A stretch of DNA of 64,000 nucleotides from Hoyosella altamirensis (GTDB lineage Bacteria > Actinomycetota > Actinomycetes > Mycobacteriales > Mycobacteriaceae). The stretch covers positions 62,001-126,000 of the forward strand of contig NZ_JACHWS010000002.1 of assembly GCF_014191505.1 (NCBI RefSeq), in the 5' to 3' direction. The position numbers were made by a program, and so were the translations under genes. Below the pieces are notes generated by a model. The model made no database searches and was not told where the DNA came from. It saw only the letters and a program-made list of their open reading frames with translations. Shown here one piece after another: positions 29,114-36,947 of this stretch; within the stretch, counting starts at the first letter, position 1; the number at the start of each line of letters is the position of its first letter.

Positions 29114-29887
29114 ATGAATCTGCTCGCTGTTGTCGCTGTCCCCGCGCGCGCTGGCGTCGCCGCGACCGGGGCTGCTCTTGACCTGGCTGCGGATACTGCT
29201 TCCGGGGTGATCAACGAAGCGGGCAACGTCGTGAGATTGTTCGATCCGCGAGGACCCCTCGATCTCTTGCAGCGGGTCTCAGACAGCGCGGGAGCGGACC
29301 GGGCGCTTGGCCGCGCTCTTGATCCCGAAGGCCCCATTGACCGACTGATGGCACGGGATGGCGTGCTCGACCGGCTCACTGAGCCGGGCGGCCTTCTCGA
29401 GCGCCTCCTGGAACGAGACGGGCTTGTTGATCGCCTCCTTGAGAAGGACGGGCCCATTGAGCGGTTGTTGGAGAAAGAGGGGCTCGTCGAGCGACTCATC
29501 GAGAAGGACGGGTTACTCGACCGCCTGCTAGAAAAGGACGGCGCACTCGATCGCCTAACCGCCTCCGACGGTCCCCTCGATAATCTTCTGAGGAAAAATG
29601 GCCTGCTCGAAAGCCTATTGTCAGATAACAGCTCGGTGGAGCGAATGATCAAGCGGGGCGGCACGCTCGATCAGTTGATCTCACTTTCTGACAGTCTGGA
29701 CCGTTTGGCACCCAGCCTCGATTTGCTCGCGACCAGCGTCGGCGCTTTGCAGGACGCGCTCGGCGCCGTGAACGGCGCAGTGGGACCTGTCGGCGATCTC
29801 GTCTCGATGATCCCTCGCAGGCGCCGCAAACCACGCGCAATCACAGTCGAACCACATCATGCTGCGGCTGCCGCCGAACTCACCTAA
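29114..29887 (+). CDS. Decapeptide-repeat protein of unknown function
   Basis: A 257-residue protein with a hydrophobic N-terminus, twelve consecutive ten-residue repeats at residues 73-192 with consensus G-x-[LIV]-[DE]-R-L-[LIM]-E-[KR]-[DE] (for example GLVDRLLEKD, GLLDRLLEKD), a hydrophobic segment (about 195-232) and a basic end RRRRKP. The repeats should form short charged amphipathic helices broken by Gly. There is no cysteine and no enzyme motif. I do not recognise the family. It stands alone after 248 bp of spacer and precedes a secreted protein. The hydrophobic ends suggest membrane association. Confidence 0.8.
   Translation: MNLLAVVAVPARAGVAATGAALDLAADTASGVINEAGNVVRLFDPRGPLDLLQRVSDSAGADRALGRALDPEGPIDRLMARDGVLDRLTEPGGLLERLLERDGLVDRLLEKDGPIERLLEKEGLVERLIEKDGLLDRLLEKDGALDRLTASDGPLDNLLRKNGLLESLLSDNSSVERMIKRGGTLDQLISLSDSLDRLAPSLDLLATSVGALQDALGAVNGAVGPVGDLVSMIPRRRRKPRAITVEPHHAAAAAELT
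29330..29689 (+). repeat. Twelve 30-bp coding repeats
   Basis: DNA encoding the twelve decapeptide units of the preceding gene. Units share CTCGA-CGCCT-like cores but differ at many third positions, so the array is old and held by selection on the protein rather than a recent DNA expansion. Confidence 0.8.
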
Positions 29888-29969
29888 GTCTCTGTCCGAA
29901 CGGTGTGCGGAGTTCTAAGATCAAGAAGTACCCGCTCCAGGTCGGAAGACTGTTCTAGGGAGACCCACG

Positions 29970-30392
29970 ATGAAGACGACCATGCCCAGGGCCGCAGCCC
30001 GGGCAGCAATCGCGGCGGCGGCGATCGCACCGATGGTGCTCGCAGCCCCCACCCTCGCGTCAGCCGCGCCATCTGCGGACGCCCGCAGCGCCGGTGAGAC
30101 AACAGCAGAAGTAACTTTCCACAATGACCGTGGCACCACAGCCACATGCGGGTCGATTTTGCACTTCTTCGGCTCACCGCTCTCCTGGTTCGGGCTGCCA
30201 CCCGCCGTTGCGGTGCCACCAGGCGGTTCCGCATCGCAACAGATCCCCTTCATCACACCAGGTATCCACACGCTGTCGTGGTGGTGTGACGTCCCGGGCG
30301 ACCAGGTCTACACCGGCAACGAAGGGCCCGTCCCGGTAGGTGGAATCTCCGTGGCAATCGTCGAGGGCATCAATCAGCTGACCGGGAACTAA
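29970..30392 (+). CDS. Small secreted protein
   Basis: A 140-residue protein with a clear signal peptide (MKTTMPRAAARAAIAAAAIAPMVLAAP, cleavage probably after ASA near residue 33) and a mature part with two cysteines (TATCGSILHF and SWWCDVPGD), which could form a disulphide. The mature part is rich in beta-like and Gly/Pro sequence. No family recognised. GGGAGA precedes the ATG by about 6 bp. Confidence 0.8.
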   Translation: MKTTMPRAAARAAIAAAAIAPMVLAAPTLASAAPSADARSAGETTAEVTFHNDRGTTATCGSILHFFGSPLSWFGLPPAVAVPPGGSASQQIPFITPGIHTLSWWCDVPGDQVYTGNEGPVPVGGISVAIVEGINQLTGN

Positions 30393-30401
30393 CGCACACC
30401 G

Positions 30402-31112
30402 TCACACCTTCAGGTGCTCACCGAAGAAGGCGAACACGCGGCGCCACGCATCTTCGGTCGCAGCGTCGTTGTACGCGAACCCCGTCACTCTGAGCAGCGG
30501 CGTCGCGGGACCAAGATCGATCTTGTTGGCAAAGCTATGCCCCACCTTCGGGTAGGTCTTGACGTCATGCTCGACACCGTTCCTTTCCAGCGCGCGCACA
30601 AGCTTCTTTTCACCACCGATGAGGAGCGGATCACGGTTGCCGAAGCTAGCAACCATGGGACACGAGCCTTCTAGCGCTTCGGTGAGGTGCCGCGGCAGCA
30701 CGCCGTAGAAAGGTGCGCTTGCATCAAAGCCCTTGGGCGCCATAAGGATCGCGAACCCGCCACCCATGCAGAAACCGATGATGCCCACTGCGCCCGTACA
30801 GTCATCTCGCTCCATCAGATGCTCCCGCGCGGCGAGCAAATCGTCGACAGTGCGGCCCCTCTGCAAAAGCAAGTCCTTCATGACGAGAGGCACACACCGG
30901 GCCTTCCCGCCCCGTGAATACAGGTCAGGCGCGAGGACTACATACCCTTCGTCCGCCATGCGCTGGCAACTCTCTAGCGTGTCATCCGTCATTCCAATTG
31001 CGTCGTGCACAACAACGACACCGGGATACGGGGTGGCCCCGTCCGCCCGCGAAGGAACGAAAAGGTGACCCTGCATCGGGCCTGCAGGCGCATCGATCTG
31101 AATGTTGGTCAT
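30402..31112 (-). CDS. Dienelactone hydrolase family protein
   Basis: A 236-residue alpha/beta-hydrolase. The nucleophile motif GFCMGGGFAI carries Cys, as in dienelactone hydrolases, with a catalytic His in KVGHSFANK. Other family parts are GVVVVHDAIGM and VVLAPDLYSRGG. It may open lactones in aromatic degradation or act as a general esterase. GAAGGAG stands five bases before ATG 31112, fixing the start. It is convergent with the secreted-protein gene. Confidence 0.9.
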   Translation of the reverse strand: MTNIQIDAPAGPMQGHLFVPSRADGATPYPGVVVVHDAIGMTDDTLESCQRMADEGYVVLAPDLYSRGGKARCVPLVMKDLLLQRGRTVDDLLAAREHLMERDDCTGAVGIIGFCMGGGFAILMAPKGFDASAPFYGVLPRHLTEALEGSCPMVASFGNRDPLLIGGEKKLVRALERNGVEHDVKTYPKVGHSFANKIDLGPATPLLRVTGFAYNDAATEDAWRRVFAFFGEHLKV

Positions 31113-31195
31113 GTGCACTCCTTCGCGTCGACCCCATCCTGCCCGAAGAGGAAACCAGCGGACAGCAGGGGGCCGGCGCGTCAGAGTGTGCTGAA

Positions 31196-31525
31196 CTAGT
31201 CCGTTCGGGCCGCGTCGCGCAGGAATGCACGGTGCGCTGCGGTCTGGCTAGCGTCGCGCGCATTGGCTTGCGCGCCATAGCAGGGAAACAGCCAGCGTCG
31301 CGCGATTTCCGCCCGGGATAGACGCCGCACTGGACGGTCAGGATCAGCCCAAAGGTCAGCGGCTTCAGCGACAGACGACGACCCTCCCCTTATTTTGAAG
31401 GGACGCTGAGCCAGCCTGGCTGCTCGTGGCGCTGTGGCCTCGTCAGTCAGGCGGATTGCAATAGACGTTCCGCGCACAACAGCGGTTGCGGGAGTACTAA
31501 GGACGGCAGCTAAAGATGAACGCAT
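31196..31525 (-). CDS. Hypothetical basic protein
   Basis: A 109-residue frame starting RSSLAAVLSTPATAVVRG with a purine-rich GAAAGCGAG before ATG 31525. The middle contains RLAQRPFKIRGGSS and the end RLSRAEIARRWLFPCYGAQANAR. No family recognised. It is supported by size, position in an otherwise empty gap between divergent neighbours, and a plausible ribosome site, but might not be expressed. Confidence 0.45.
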   Translation of the reverse strand: MRSSLAAVLSTPATAVVRGTSIAIRLTDEATAPRAARLAQRPFKIRGGSSSVAEAADLWADPDRPVRRLSRAEIARRWLFPCYGAQANARDASQTAAHRAFLRDAARTD

Positions 31526-31750
31526 GTTTGACTCGCTTTCGTGGCGGTGAGCACTGCTTCGATGCGAGTCCAGCCTCATCATTGAGCACCAGACGAGAAG
31601 CCACCAGCATAGCCCCGCAACGTCTGTGTGTCGACGCCAAATCTCAGCACCCGAACCTGCCGTACCAGGATCCGAACAAATTCTCTATTCTTTGTCTCTG
31701 TCCTGTTCGCATCAACCTGCGAGTTGCGATGTTCGCGAAGGAGACGCGAT

Positions 31751-33142
31751 ATGAGCGTCGAGCCGTCCGGCCCGGCTGGAAACACCGAGAACTCCGCACC
31801 TCACCAGCCCGACCCACAAGTCACTCCAGAAGCGGTTTCGAAAGACCCTGTGACGCAACGCCGTGAAGCACGCGAACACGGCGACCGGGACGCGATTGTC
31901 GTCGCGTCACGAACACTGTGGCAACAGCTGATGCGCAGCGGTGACAGGCGCGCCATCAGCGCTCTGATCGCTGACCTGCGCACCGAACGCGACGTAGGCA
32001 GAACCGACGGTGACGTCAGCTATCAGGCACTGTGCGATTCCACTCTCGGCCTCGTCTACACGAGAAGCGGTGATTTCGACGCGGGCGAAGACGCCTACCG
32101 AAGTGCGGTGCGCGGCTACCGCTCGCTGGAAAACGACGCCGAGGTCGCCGGAGTGCGCTACCACCTCGGTTGCCTGTACGCCCAGTCCGGACGGACTGAC
32201 GAGGCGCGCCAGCAATTCCAGGCGGCTCTGTCCACCTTCCGCGATAAGAAAATGGGCGCCTGGTTCGCCCAGGCGAACCTTCGCCTCGCAGACACACTGA
32301 CCTCAGGCGATGCACAGCGCATCCGCCACCTCAAGGAGGCTCTTGGCGTTTTCGTCGGCGCCAAGCGTGATCGCGAAGCGGCGGACTGCGCAACGAAGCT
32401 TGCGGACTCATACGCCCAGGCGGGCAACAAAAAGATCGCTGAACAGCTCTACCACGAAGCAAGCAATCTCTACGAGAAAGTCTCCGCCCCTCCAGCACAC
32501 GCGGATGTCCTCGTCCGAACCGCGTTCTTCCTGTCGCACCACCAGCGTGACAGAGAGGCAGAGTTCTACTTTTCACTCGCTCTCGACGCCAGCCTCAGCG
32601 CCGGTGCGATACCTCTCGTGGCGCTGTGCGACGCTGGTACAGCACTCGCTTGGGACCGAGTCTCGCTGATGAGCTACTCGCGCGAGAACATCCTCAGTCA
32701 CGGCGTCGCGCTGATGCTCCCGTCCCTGCTCTACTTCGACGCGGTGTCCCCTGCATCCGATACCGCCGGTGAGAATTCCGCGGCAAGCTGGCACAGCATT
32801 CTGTCCGACTTGTTGTCGTGGTGCGTGGCGGCCTTACCTCGAAATGAACACACGGAATCGCTGCACCATGAGATCGCCAAGTTCGCAGCGGAGCGCGGGT
32901 ACCTGACAAGCCCTGCCGAGCCGAAGCCGCGGCGCAAGCTGCGAAAATATCGCATAGCGACTCCTGATGTCACACCACGCCTGGCCGAACTGCACCGTCT
33001 TTTACGCACGTCAACAATTGCCGCCGCCGATAATTGGCCGCAGGACTCCGGGAGTGAAGGACTGACGCGGTATGTCCGTGTCGCGCGGCGCCGCTACTCT
33101 CCCGCTGTCTCTGACGGCAACCGTGGCGGCGACTCGCTGTAG
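31751..33142 (+). CDS. TPR-repeat protein
   Basis: A 463-residue protein starting at ATG 31751 behind GAAGGAG. Residues about 90-300 form tetratricopeptide-like helix pairs (LGLVYTRSGDFDAGEDAY, YHLGCLYAQSGRTDEARQQF, ATKLADSYAQAGNKKIAEQLY), which usually bind other proteins. Resembles ESX- or regulator-associated TPR proteins only in a general way. No secretion signal. The last 49 bp overlap the convergent membrane gene. Confidence 0.8.
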   Translation: MSVEPSGPAGNTENSAPHQPDPQVTPEAVSKDPVTQRREAREHGDRDAIVVASRTLWQQLMRSGDRRAISALIADLRTERDVGRTDGDVSYQALCDSTLGLVYTRSGDFDAGEDAYRSAVRGYRSLENDAEVAGVRYHLGCLYAQSGRTDEARQQFQAALSTFRDKKMGAWFAQANLRLADTLTSGDAQRIRHLKEALGVFVGAKRDREAADCATKLADSYAQAGNKKIAEQLYHEASNLYEKVSAPPAHADVLVRTAFFLSHHQRDREAEFYFSLALDASLSAGAIPLVALCDAGTALAWDRVSLMSYSRENILSHGVALMLPSLLYFDAVSPASDTAGENSAASWHSILSDLLSWCVAALPRNEHTESLHHEIAKFAAERGYLTSPAEPKPRRKLRKYRIATPDVTPRLAELHRLLRTSTIAAADNWPQDSGSEGLTRYVRVARRRYSPAVSDGNRGGDSL

Positions 33143-33831
33143 TGCGCACCGAATTTCTTCCACGGCCACGTCATAAGCGCCCAGGTGGTGAAAACGAGTG
33201 CCGTCGCGGGGAGTAAATACCAGGGCCACGGACCCATGTAGTCGAGCAGCGATGCTGTTTGCGGTTTGGAGTTCAGGAACCCGTAATTCGTGTTCGCGAT
33301 CAGGTTGAACGTAAAGGTGAATGCTGCCCACGCGAGCGTCACTGCCACCGTGATCCCGTAGCTCTTCCAGGTAGGTCGCGTCCGGAGGCCCCACGTTAGG
33401 TAAATCGCCGCCCAGACAACCAAAAGGTGCATTGCCCAGAAAGCGATGAACTCATGGTGCGGGAAATCAGGCGACTGTAATGCCGGTGACACCAGAGCCT
33501 GCGTGCTCAGCACAAGGCACCAGTAGTAGGTCAGGGCGAAAGCCCACGGCTTGCGTGACCACAACGCGTACGCCGCGGTGACAGCCGCGAGGTCAGATAA
33601 TTGCAATGGCACCGACCGGCCCAAGCTGGGCGGAATCATCGAGTAGGTGAAAATCCCCGCATACATAACGATTGCAATGATTCCCAATATCCTGCTGAAC
33701 CGAACTGCTGCGGCAGTGTCTTTATGGGAACGGCCGATTTTGACGAAAGCAAACGCACCAACTGCGAATACAGCGACGACAGCCCAGTGCGATACGCCGT
33801 ACGCGGAGAATTCATCTTGCGCAATCAGCAT
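33094..33831 (-). CDS. TIGR02206/YwaF-like integral membrane protein
   Basis: A 245-residue protein with six to seven membrane helices. The entry FSAYGVSHWAVV and later PLQLSDLAAVTAAYALW, PHHEFIAFWAMHLLVVWAAIY and NTNYGFLNSKP are the motifs of the TIGR02206 (YwaF) family, of unknown function. I chose ATG 33831; GTG 33876 is in frame. It is the last chromosomal gene before the inserted element; its start lies about 90 bp from attL. Confidence 0.85.
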   Translation of the reverse strand: MLIAQDEFSAYGVSHWAVVAVFAVGAFAFVKIGRSHKDTAAAVRFSRILGIIAIVMYAGIFTYSMIPPSLGRSVPLQLSDLAAVTAAYALWSRKPWAFALTYYWCLVLSTQALVSPALQSPDFPHHEFIAFWAMHLLVVWAAIYLTWGLRTRPTWKSYGITVAVTLAWAAFTFTFNLIANTNYGFLNSKPQTASLLDYMGPWPWYLLPATALVFTTWALMTWPWKKFGAHYSESPPRLPSETAGE

Positions 33832-33920
33832 GTCCACATCATCCAATGTACTGAAGCCATCGAATGGATGTCCCACAAGAAACTGTGCGGCTCCGTCGGC
33901 AACAGCGCAGCCTCACAGCG

Positions 33921-33961
33921 AACAAGAGCTGGCGAGGGGACTTGAACCCCTAACCGCCCGA
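33921..33961. repeat. attL: 41-bp att core, tRNA-Thr 3' remnant
   Basis: First of three identical 41-bp copies. It holds six bases outside the tRNA plus the tRNA-Thr 3' half (discriminator to 3' strand of the anticodon stem). Beyond base 33961 the sequence leaves the tRNA, so this is a non-functional remnant marking the left junction. Confidence 0.92.
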
Positions 33962-33993
33962 ATGACTCACAGCGCATTTCTGACTCTCAGCAG

Positions 33994-34094
33994 CCCACGT
34001 AGTTCCCTTTATTGCAGCTCAAAGCGTTGCCGAATCTCACTGTTGTGAATCACACCCACGTAATTCCCGCTATTTCACGTGGGTAAAACGTGGG
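33994..34094. repeat. Four CCCACGT/ACGTGGG motifs, possible origin or packaging site (copy 1)
   Basis: CCCACGT at 33994-34000 and 34055-34061 (direct), ACGTGGG at 34077-34083 and 34088-34094 (inverted). The two direct copies are each followed by a TTCCC phrase. The region from the att core to 34154 has no gene. Iteron-like spacing suggests a replication, packaging or integrase-arm site; this is inference. Confidence 0.4.
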
Positions 34095-34154
34095 CGATCT
34101 TGTTGCGTCAGTCGGTATTTAGGAATTCCTGATTACCGTCGAGGCGTACGGAAT

Positions 34155-34406
34155 ATGTCGACTGGTGCGCGGGCCATGTCCACGGCTCTGGTGCTCGCTG
34201 CTGACGGTCGCCGCAAAGATGGAAGGTGGCGACGAGGATCGGTAGATATTGGCGAATCCGCCAATACAGCATCTGACTGGCAGGCTCGCCTTAAGGAGTG
34301 CGGCGTGGTTATCGACCATGCCCCTGCTCTCGCCCAGGAGGTCGTTGACGGTGCAGATCGCCGCAGCGAGTACCGCACTGATCCTCGGAGAGGACCGCCG
34401 AGCTAA
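34155..34406 (+). CDS. Small protein A, paralogue of downstream protein B (copy 1)
   Basis: An 83-residue frame, ATG 34155 or 34176, containing ALVLAADGRRKDGRWRRGS and RLKECGVVIDHAPAL. Its core matches protein B: AL-[VI]-L, RR-x-x-G-[RQ]-W, C-G-[VI]-V and V-x-D-G-A appear in the same order. No family recognised. It overlaps the start of B in another frame and its tail beyond the shared core is low-complexity, so it may be a truncated duplicate. It and B are the only genes at this end transcribed rightward, away from attL and toward HNH. Confidence 0.45.
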   Translation: MSTGARAMSTALVLAADGRRKDGRWRRGSVDIGESANTASDWQARLKECGVVIDHAPALAQEVVDGADRRSEYRTDPRRGPPS

Positions 34407-34731
34407 CGGGCAGTGGGACAACAAGGGCGGCAGAGGCAACAAACGTGAGACAACTGTCTCAGGTTTAGAGGATGCAGGCGGTCGTAAAGCATTGGCCCGC
34501 TGCGGGATTGTCCTTGATGTTCTTGGTCGTGATGCTCTCCGCGCTGTGCGTGACGGAGCTACCAGCCCGAACGCTGCCTACCGGAAAGCGTGCGTGAGGA
34601 TCGCCCTCACCGCGCAACGAGAGCAACGCTCAGCCGCCAGATTCAAGCGGGGGTACCGATACCCCTCGGAGCAGACCTATCAGCACCGCCTTTGCACCAC
34701 AATTTCAGCGACCGCACAAAAAATTTCCTGA
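34351..34731 (+). CDS. Small protein B (copy 1)
   Basis: A 126-residue frame from GTG 34351, placed 9 bases after a CAGGAGG ribosome site, with ALILGEDRRANGQWDNKGG, ALARCGIVLDVLGRDALR and RKACVRIALTAQREQRSAARF. The RRANGQW phrase and basic helices suggest a DNA-binding phage accessory protein; not proven. It is convergent with the HNH gene, 56 bp apart. The frame remains open upstream to 34249 but that part overlaps gene A. Confidence 0.5.
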   Translation: MQIAAASTALILGEDRRANGQWDNKGGRGNKRETTVSGLEDAGGRKALARCGIVLDVLGRDALRAVRDGATSPNAAYRKACVRIALTAQREQRSAARFKRGYRYPSEQTYQHRLCTTISATAQKIS

Positions 34732-34787
34732 CCAGCGGCGGAGGGGTCAGTTACCCGACCCGTCAGATATTTCAGGGGAGGGGGGTG

Positions 34788-35120
34788 TCACCAGTCGAGT
34801 CGGGTCCAGAGGTGGCGGTTTCGGCTGTGGTCGTTGGTGATGTCTTCTGTGCTGGTGTTGCGTGTGCCGTCGCCTCGGCGTTCATTACAAGTTGCGTGGA
34901 GTAGCCGGTCGGCGAGGTGTCCGCCGTGGGCTCGGGCTCGTGTGTGGTCGGCGTGGAGGGCGCGCTGGTCGGGGTTGCGTGTGGGGTCGCGGTGCATGGG
35001 TTGTCCGCATTCGGTGCATGGTTCGCCGTCTTTGTGTTTCGCGAGTAGCCGTTTGCGTTGTTGCTGGTGTCGCCAGCCGAGTTTGCGTTGTGTGGTTGTG
35101 CCGCGTGGGTCGCGCGCCAT
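34788..35120 (-). CDS. HNH endonuclease (copy 1)
   Basis: A 110-residue nuclease: CTECGQPM near residue 34, ALHADHTRARAHGG and LLHATCNERRG supply the zinc-binding Cys pairs and HNH-type catalytic histidines. Small HNH proteins next to capsid or terminase genes assist DNA packaging in many siphophages, and in capsid-forming satellites. Start ATG 35120 has GAAAGGTGACAACC in front. It lies downstream of the capsid gene beyond a hairpin, so may be expressed at a lower level. Confidence 0.85.
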   Translation of the reverse strand: MARDPRGTTTQRKLGWRHQQQRKRLLAKHKDGEPCTECGQPMHRDPTRNPDQRALHADHTRARAHGGHLADRLLHATCNERRGDGTRNTSTEDITNDHSRNRHLWTRLDW

Positions 35121-35158
35121 GGTTGTCACCTTTCGGTGAGTCGGTTCCGGGGAGAGTG

Positions 35159-35201
35159 AAGCGCCCCCGCTCGGGCAATCCCATGCCGATTGGGGGCGCT
35201 T
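35159..35201. terminator. Hairpin between capsid and HNH genes (copy 1)
   Basis: A perfect 10-bp inverted repeat AAGCGCCCCC / GGGGGCGCTT with a 23-base loop lies in the spacer after the capsid stop. No T run follows on the gene strand, so it may be a partial terminator or RNA-stability element. Confidence 0.5.
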
Positions 35202-35278
35202 CTGTTTCGGTCTTGGGAGGCGGCCCGTGCTGCCCGGACAGGAACGAGCGGTTGCACGGGGAACCAAGACCAGTCTTC

Positions 35279-36157
35279 CTAGCTGTGTAGGCCAGTGAGC
35301 CTGTAGACCGTCTGTGGCTGAGTCACCGCGAACGCAGGCATCACGAAGCCTTGGACCCACTTAGATCGAATGTTCCGGTCGTCCCACATTTCTACTGTGA
35401 GTTCTTTCTCGAAGCCGACGTATCCTGCTCCGCCGCGCTGGGTGAGGTACGCGGTGCCTGCTGGTATCCAGCGTGACACTTCAAGTTTGATGCCTGACTC
35501 GGCGAGCTGCTGACCGAGTGAGATGCCGTAAGCGATCCTCAGCGCCCCTGCCTCCTGGGGGTTAACCACGAGAGTGTCAAACAACGTCCCGCTGCCTTCG
35601 TGTATCTGCGCGCGCACCACGTCGGCGAACGGCAGCCCAGCGTTAGGGGTAAGCGTCGACGGCTCCCCGACCGTTTTCGCTTGATTCCACGGTTCCGCGG
35701 CTGGGATGGTGGGCGCGTCTTCGGCGTTGAGCGCGTCGTTCAAAGCGGCAACGCCGGTCTCATTGAGTCGCCTGGCTAGGTTGTTGATGAGTTGGTTGAT
35801 CTGCAAGCTCATGGCGTCGATGCGGTTGCGGGTTACTTCTTCGTCAGCGACAGCGAATTTGCCACCGAAGTCGCGGATCGCGGCGAGGCGGGTCTGTGGG
35901 TCGGCGGCTTGGACGACGCGGTATTCGGTGGCGGGCGAGCGTTCGGCTTCACCTTCGGTGAGAAATTCGTCGCCTTTGCGCCAGATGGTGTGGTGGATCG
36001 CGCCGCCGGTGACTTGGCCGGGGTGTCGGCGATAGAACGCGTCGAGGATCGTCGTGTCGATGTTTTTGCGGATTCGGTCTTCGAGCCAGGTCGGGGACGC
36101 GAGGATGTCGCGGACCTGGATGTAGTCGTCTTCCTTGACGGGTGACAGTATGCCCAT
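35279..36157 (-). CDS. Phage major capsid protein (copy 1)
   Basis: A 292-residue protein. GILSPVKEDDYIQVRDILASPTWLEDRI at the N-terminus, TRLAAIRDFGGKFAVADEEVTRNRID in the middle, IHEGSGTLFDTLVVNPQEAGALRIAYG and GYVGFEKELTVEMWDDRNIRSKWVQGFVMPAF at the end are typical of HK97-fold major capsid proteins of actinobacterial siphophages. No scaffold or maturation protease is nearby. It follows the decoration-like gene by 12 bp. An encapsulin is less likely because of the decoration, HNH and integrase neighbours. Confidence 0.85.
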   Translation of the reverse strand: MGILSPVKEDDYIQVRDILASPTWLEDRIRKNIDTTILDAFYRRHPGQVTGGAIHHTIWRKGDEFLTEGEAERSPATEYRVVQAADPQTRLAAIRDFGGKFAVADEEVTRNRIDAMSLQINQLINNLARRLNETGVAALNDALNAEDAPTIPAAEPWNQAKTVGEPSTLTPNAGLPFADVVRAQIHEGSGTLFDTLVVNPQEAGALRIAYGISLGQQLAESGIKLEVSRWIPAGTAYLTQRGGAGYVGFEKELTVEMWDDRNIRSKWVQGFVMPAFAVTQPQTVYRLTGLHS

Positions 36158-36169
36158 GAGTTCGTCTTC

Positions 36170-36544
36170 CTATCGCAGGGAAATGTGTGCGGTGCCGTCG
36201 GCGGGAACAGTGTTGATTGCTTGCCCTGCGGGCTGGCCGGTGCCGTGGGGTGCGGCGTCCCCGGAGTTCGCCTCCACGATCTGCCCTGCGGTGATGGGCG
36301 CGGATGCTTTGACGGTGACGACGCGGCCCGCGCCGCGAGCTACGGCGACGAGCTCGCCCTCTTTTGCGTCGTGTTTGGCGACCCCGAAGACGAGCGCGCC
36401 TTCGTCAGCGACCTCGATGGTGGGTGCCCCGTCCGGGTCGGTGTCTCCGGCGATGGTGACGAATTGGCGGCGGTTAATTGCCGTGGTGGCTCGGGCGGAT
36501 AGGTCCCCGCCGGGGTTGAATACGTCAACTCCGATTAGTGGCAT
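36170..36544 (-). CDS. Head decoration-like protein (copy 1)
   Basis: A 124-residue protein from ATG 36544 (GAGGAGCACCAC in front) with VDVFNPGGDLSARATTAINRR, ALVFGVAKHDAKEGELVAVARGAGRVVTVKAS and GQIVEANSGDA. Repeating short beta strands with an A-x-x-G-V-A core match DUF2190/head-decoration proteins that sit on capsids. Its place directly before the capsid gene supports this. It overlaps the HTH gene by 20 bp. Confidence 0.75.
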   Translation of the reverse strand: MPLIGVDVFNPGGDLSARATTAINRRQFVTIAGDTDPDGAPTIEVADEGALVFGVAKHDAKEGELVAVARGAGRVVTVKASAPITAGQIVEANSGDAAPHGTGQPAGQAINTVPADGTAHISLR

Positions 36545-36947
36545 GTGGTGCTCCTCGTGCTGCTCGTTGCCTGACTTCGGTTTCATGGACGAGCCACCGT
36601 CCCCCGACCCGATATCCGGTGAGCGTGTGCCGTCTGCACAGGTCACGAACGTTGGAGGCGCCGCACCCGAGAATGTCTGCGGCTTTTGTGGTGTCGATGA
36701 GCCCGTCCGGTGTCGAGTCTTCCGGCGTGGCCAGTACATGGTCTGGTGTTCTCGCGTCCACGTGGTGTTGCGCGTAAGACGCTGCGCGCGTGAGGTACTC
36801 GCGTAGCTGTATGAACCGGCGGGGCAAGCGCGCCCCGTTTTGTGTTTCAACGAACGACTGCAAGTAAGACAAGGCCTGCACGACGCGGGCGGCGTCGTCC
36901 CACGTGATGAGGACACCGTTCACCGCGATCGGCTCATTCGAACACAC
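36525..36947 (-). CDS. HTH DNA-binding protein in structural operon (copy 1)
   Basis: A 140-residue protein, start GTG 36947. The C-terminus is a helix-turn-helix of the HTH_17/MerR-like type (LIDTTKAADILGCGASNVRDLCRRH then YRVGGRWLVHETEVRQ); the N-terminal half is helical and unknown. Placed just before decoration and capsid genes, it could regulate them or, like small terminase subunits, bind packaging DNA; both are inference. Residue 2 is Cys here and Phe in copy 2, the only difference found between the copies. Confidence 0.75.
   Translation of the reverse strand: MCSNEPIAVNGVLITWDDAARVVQALSYLQSFVETQNGARLPRRFIQLREYLTRAASYAQHHVDARTPDHVLATPEDSTPDGLIDTTKAADILGCGASNVRDLCRRHTLTGYRVGGRWLVHETEVRQRAARGAPHATNRS

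Noticed and set aside
29330-29689. 30-bp periodic DNA resembling a CRISPR array
   Set aside because: The period is continuous coding sequence with no spacers and variable third positions; it encodes decapeptide repeats.
33912-33974. 9-bp repeat CTCACAGCG on both sides of attL (33912-33920 and 33966-33974)
   Set aside because: The left copy is chromosomal and absent from the other two junctions, so it is probably chance rather than an integrase arm site.
34249-34350. Longer form of protein B starting at ATG 34249
   Set aside because: This stretch lies in the coding frame overlap of protein A and has no ribosome site, whereas GTG 34351 has CAGGAGG at good distance.
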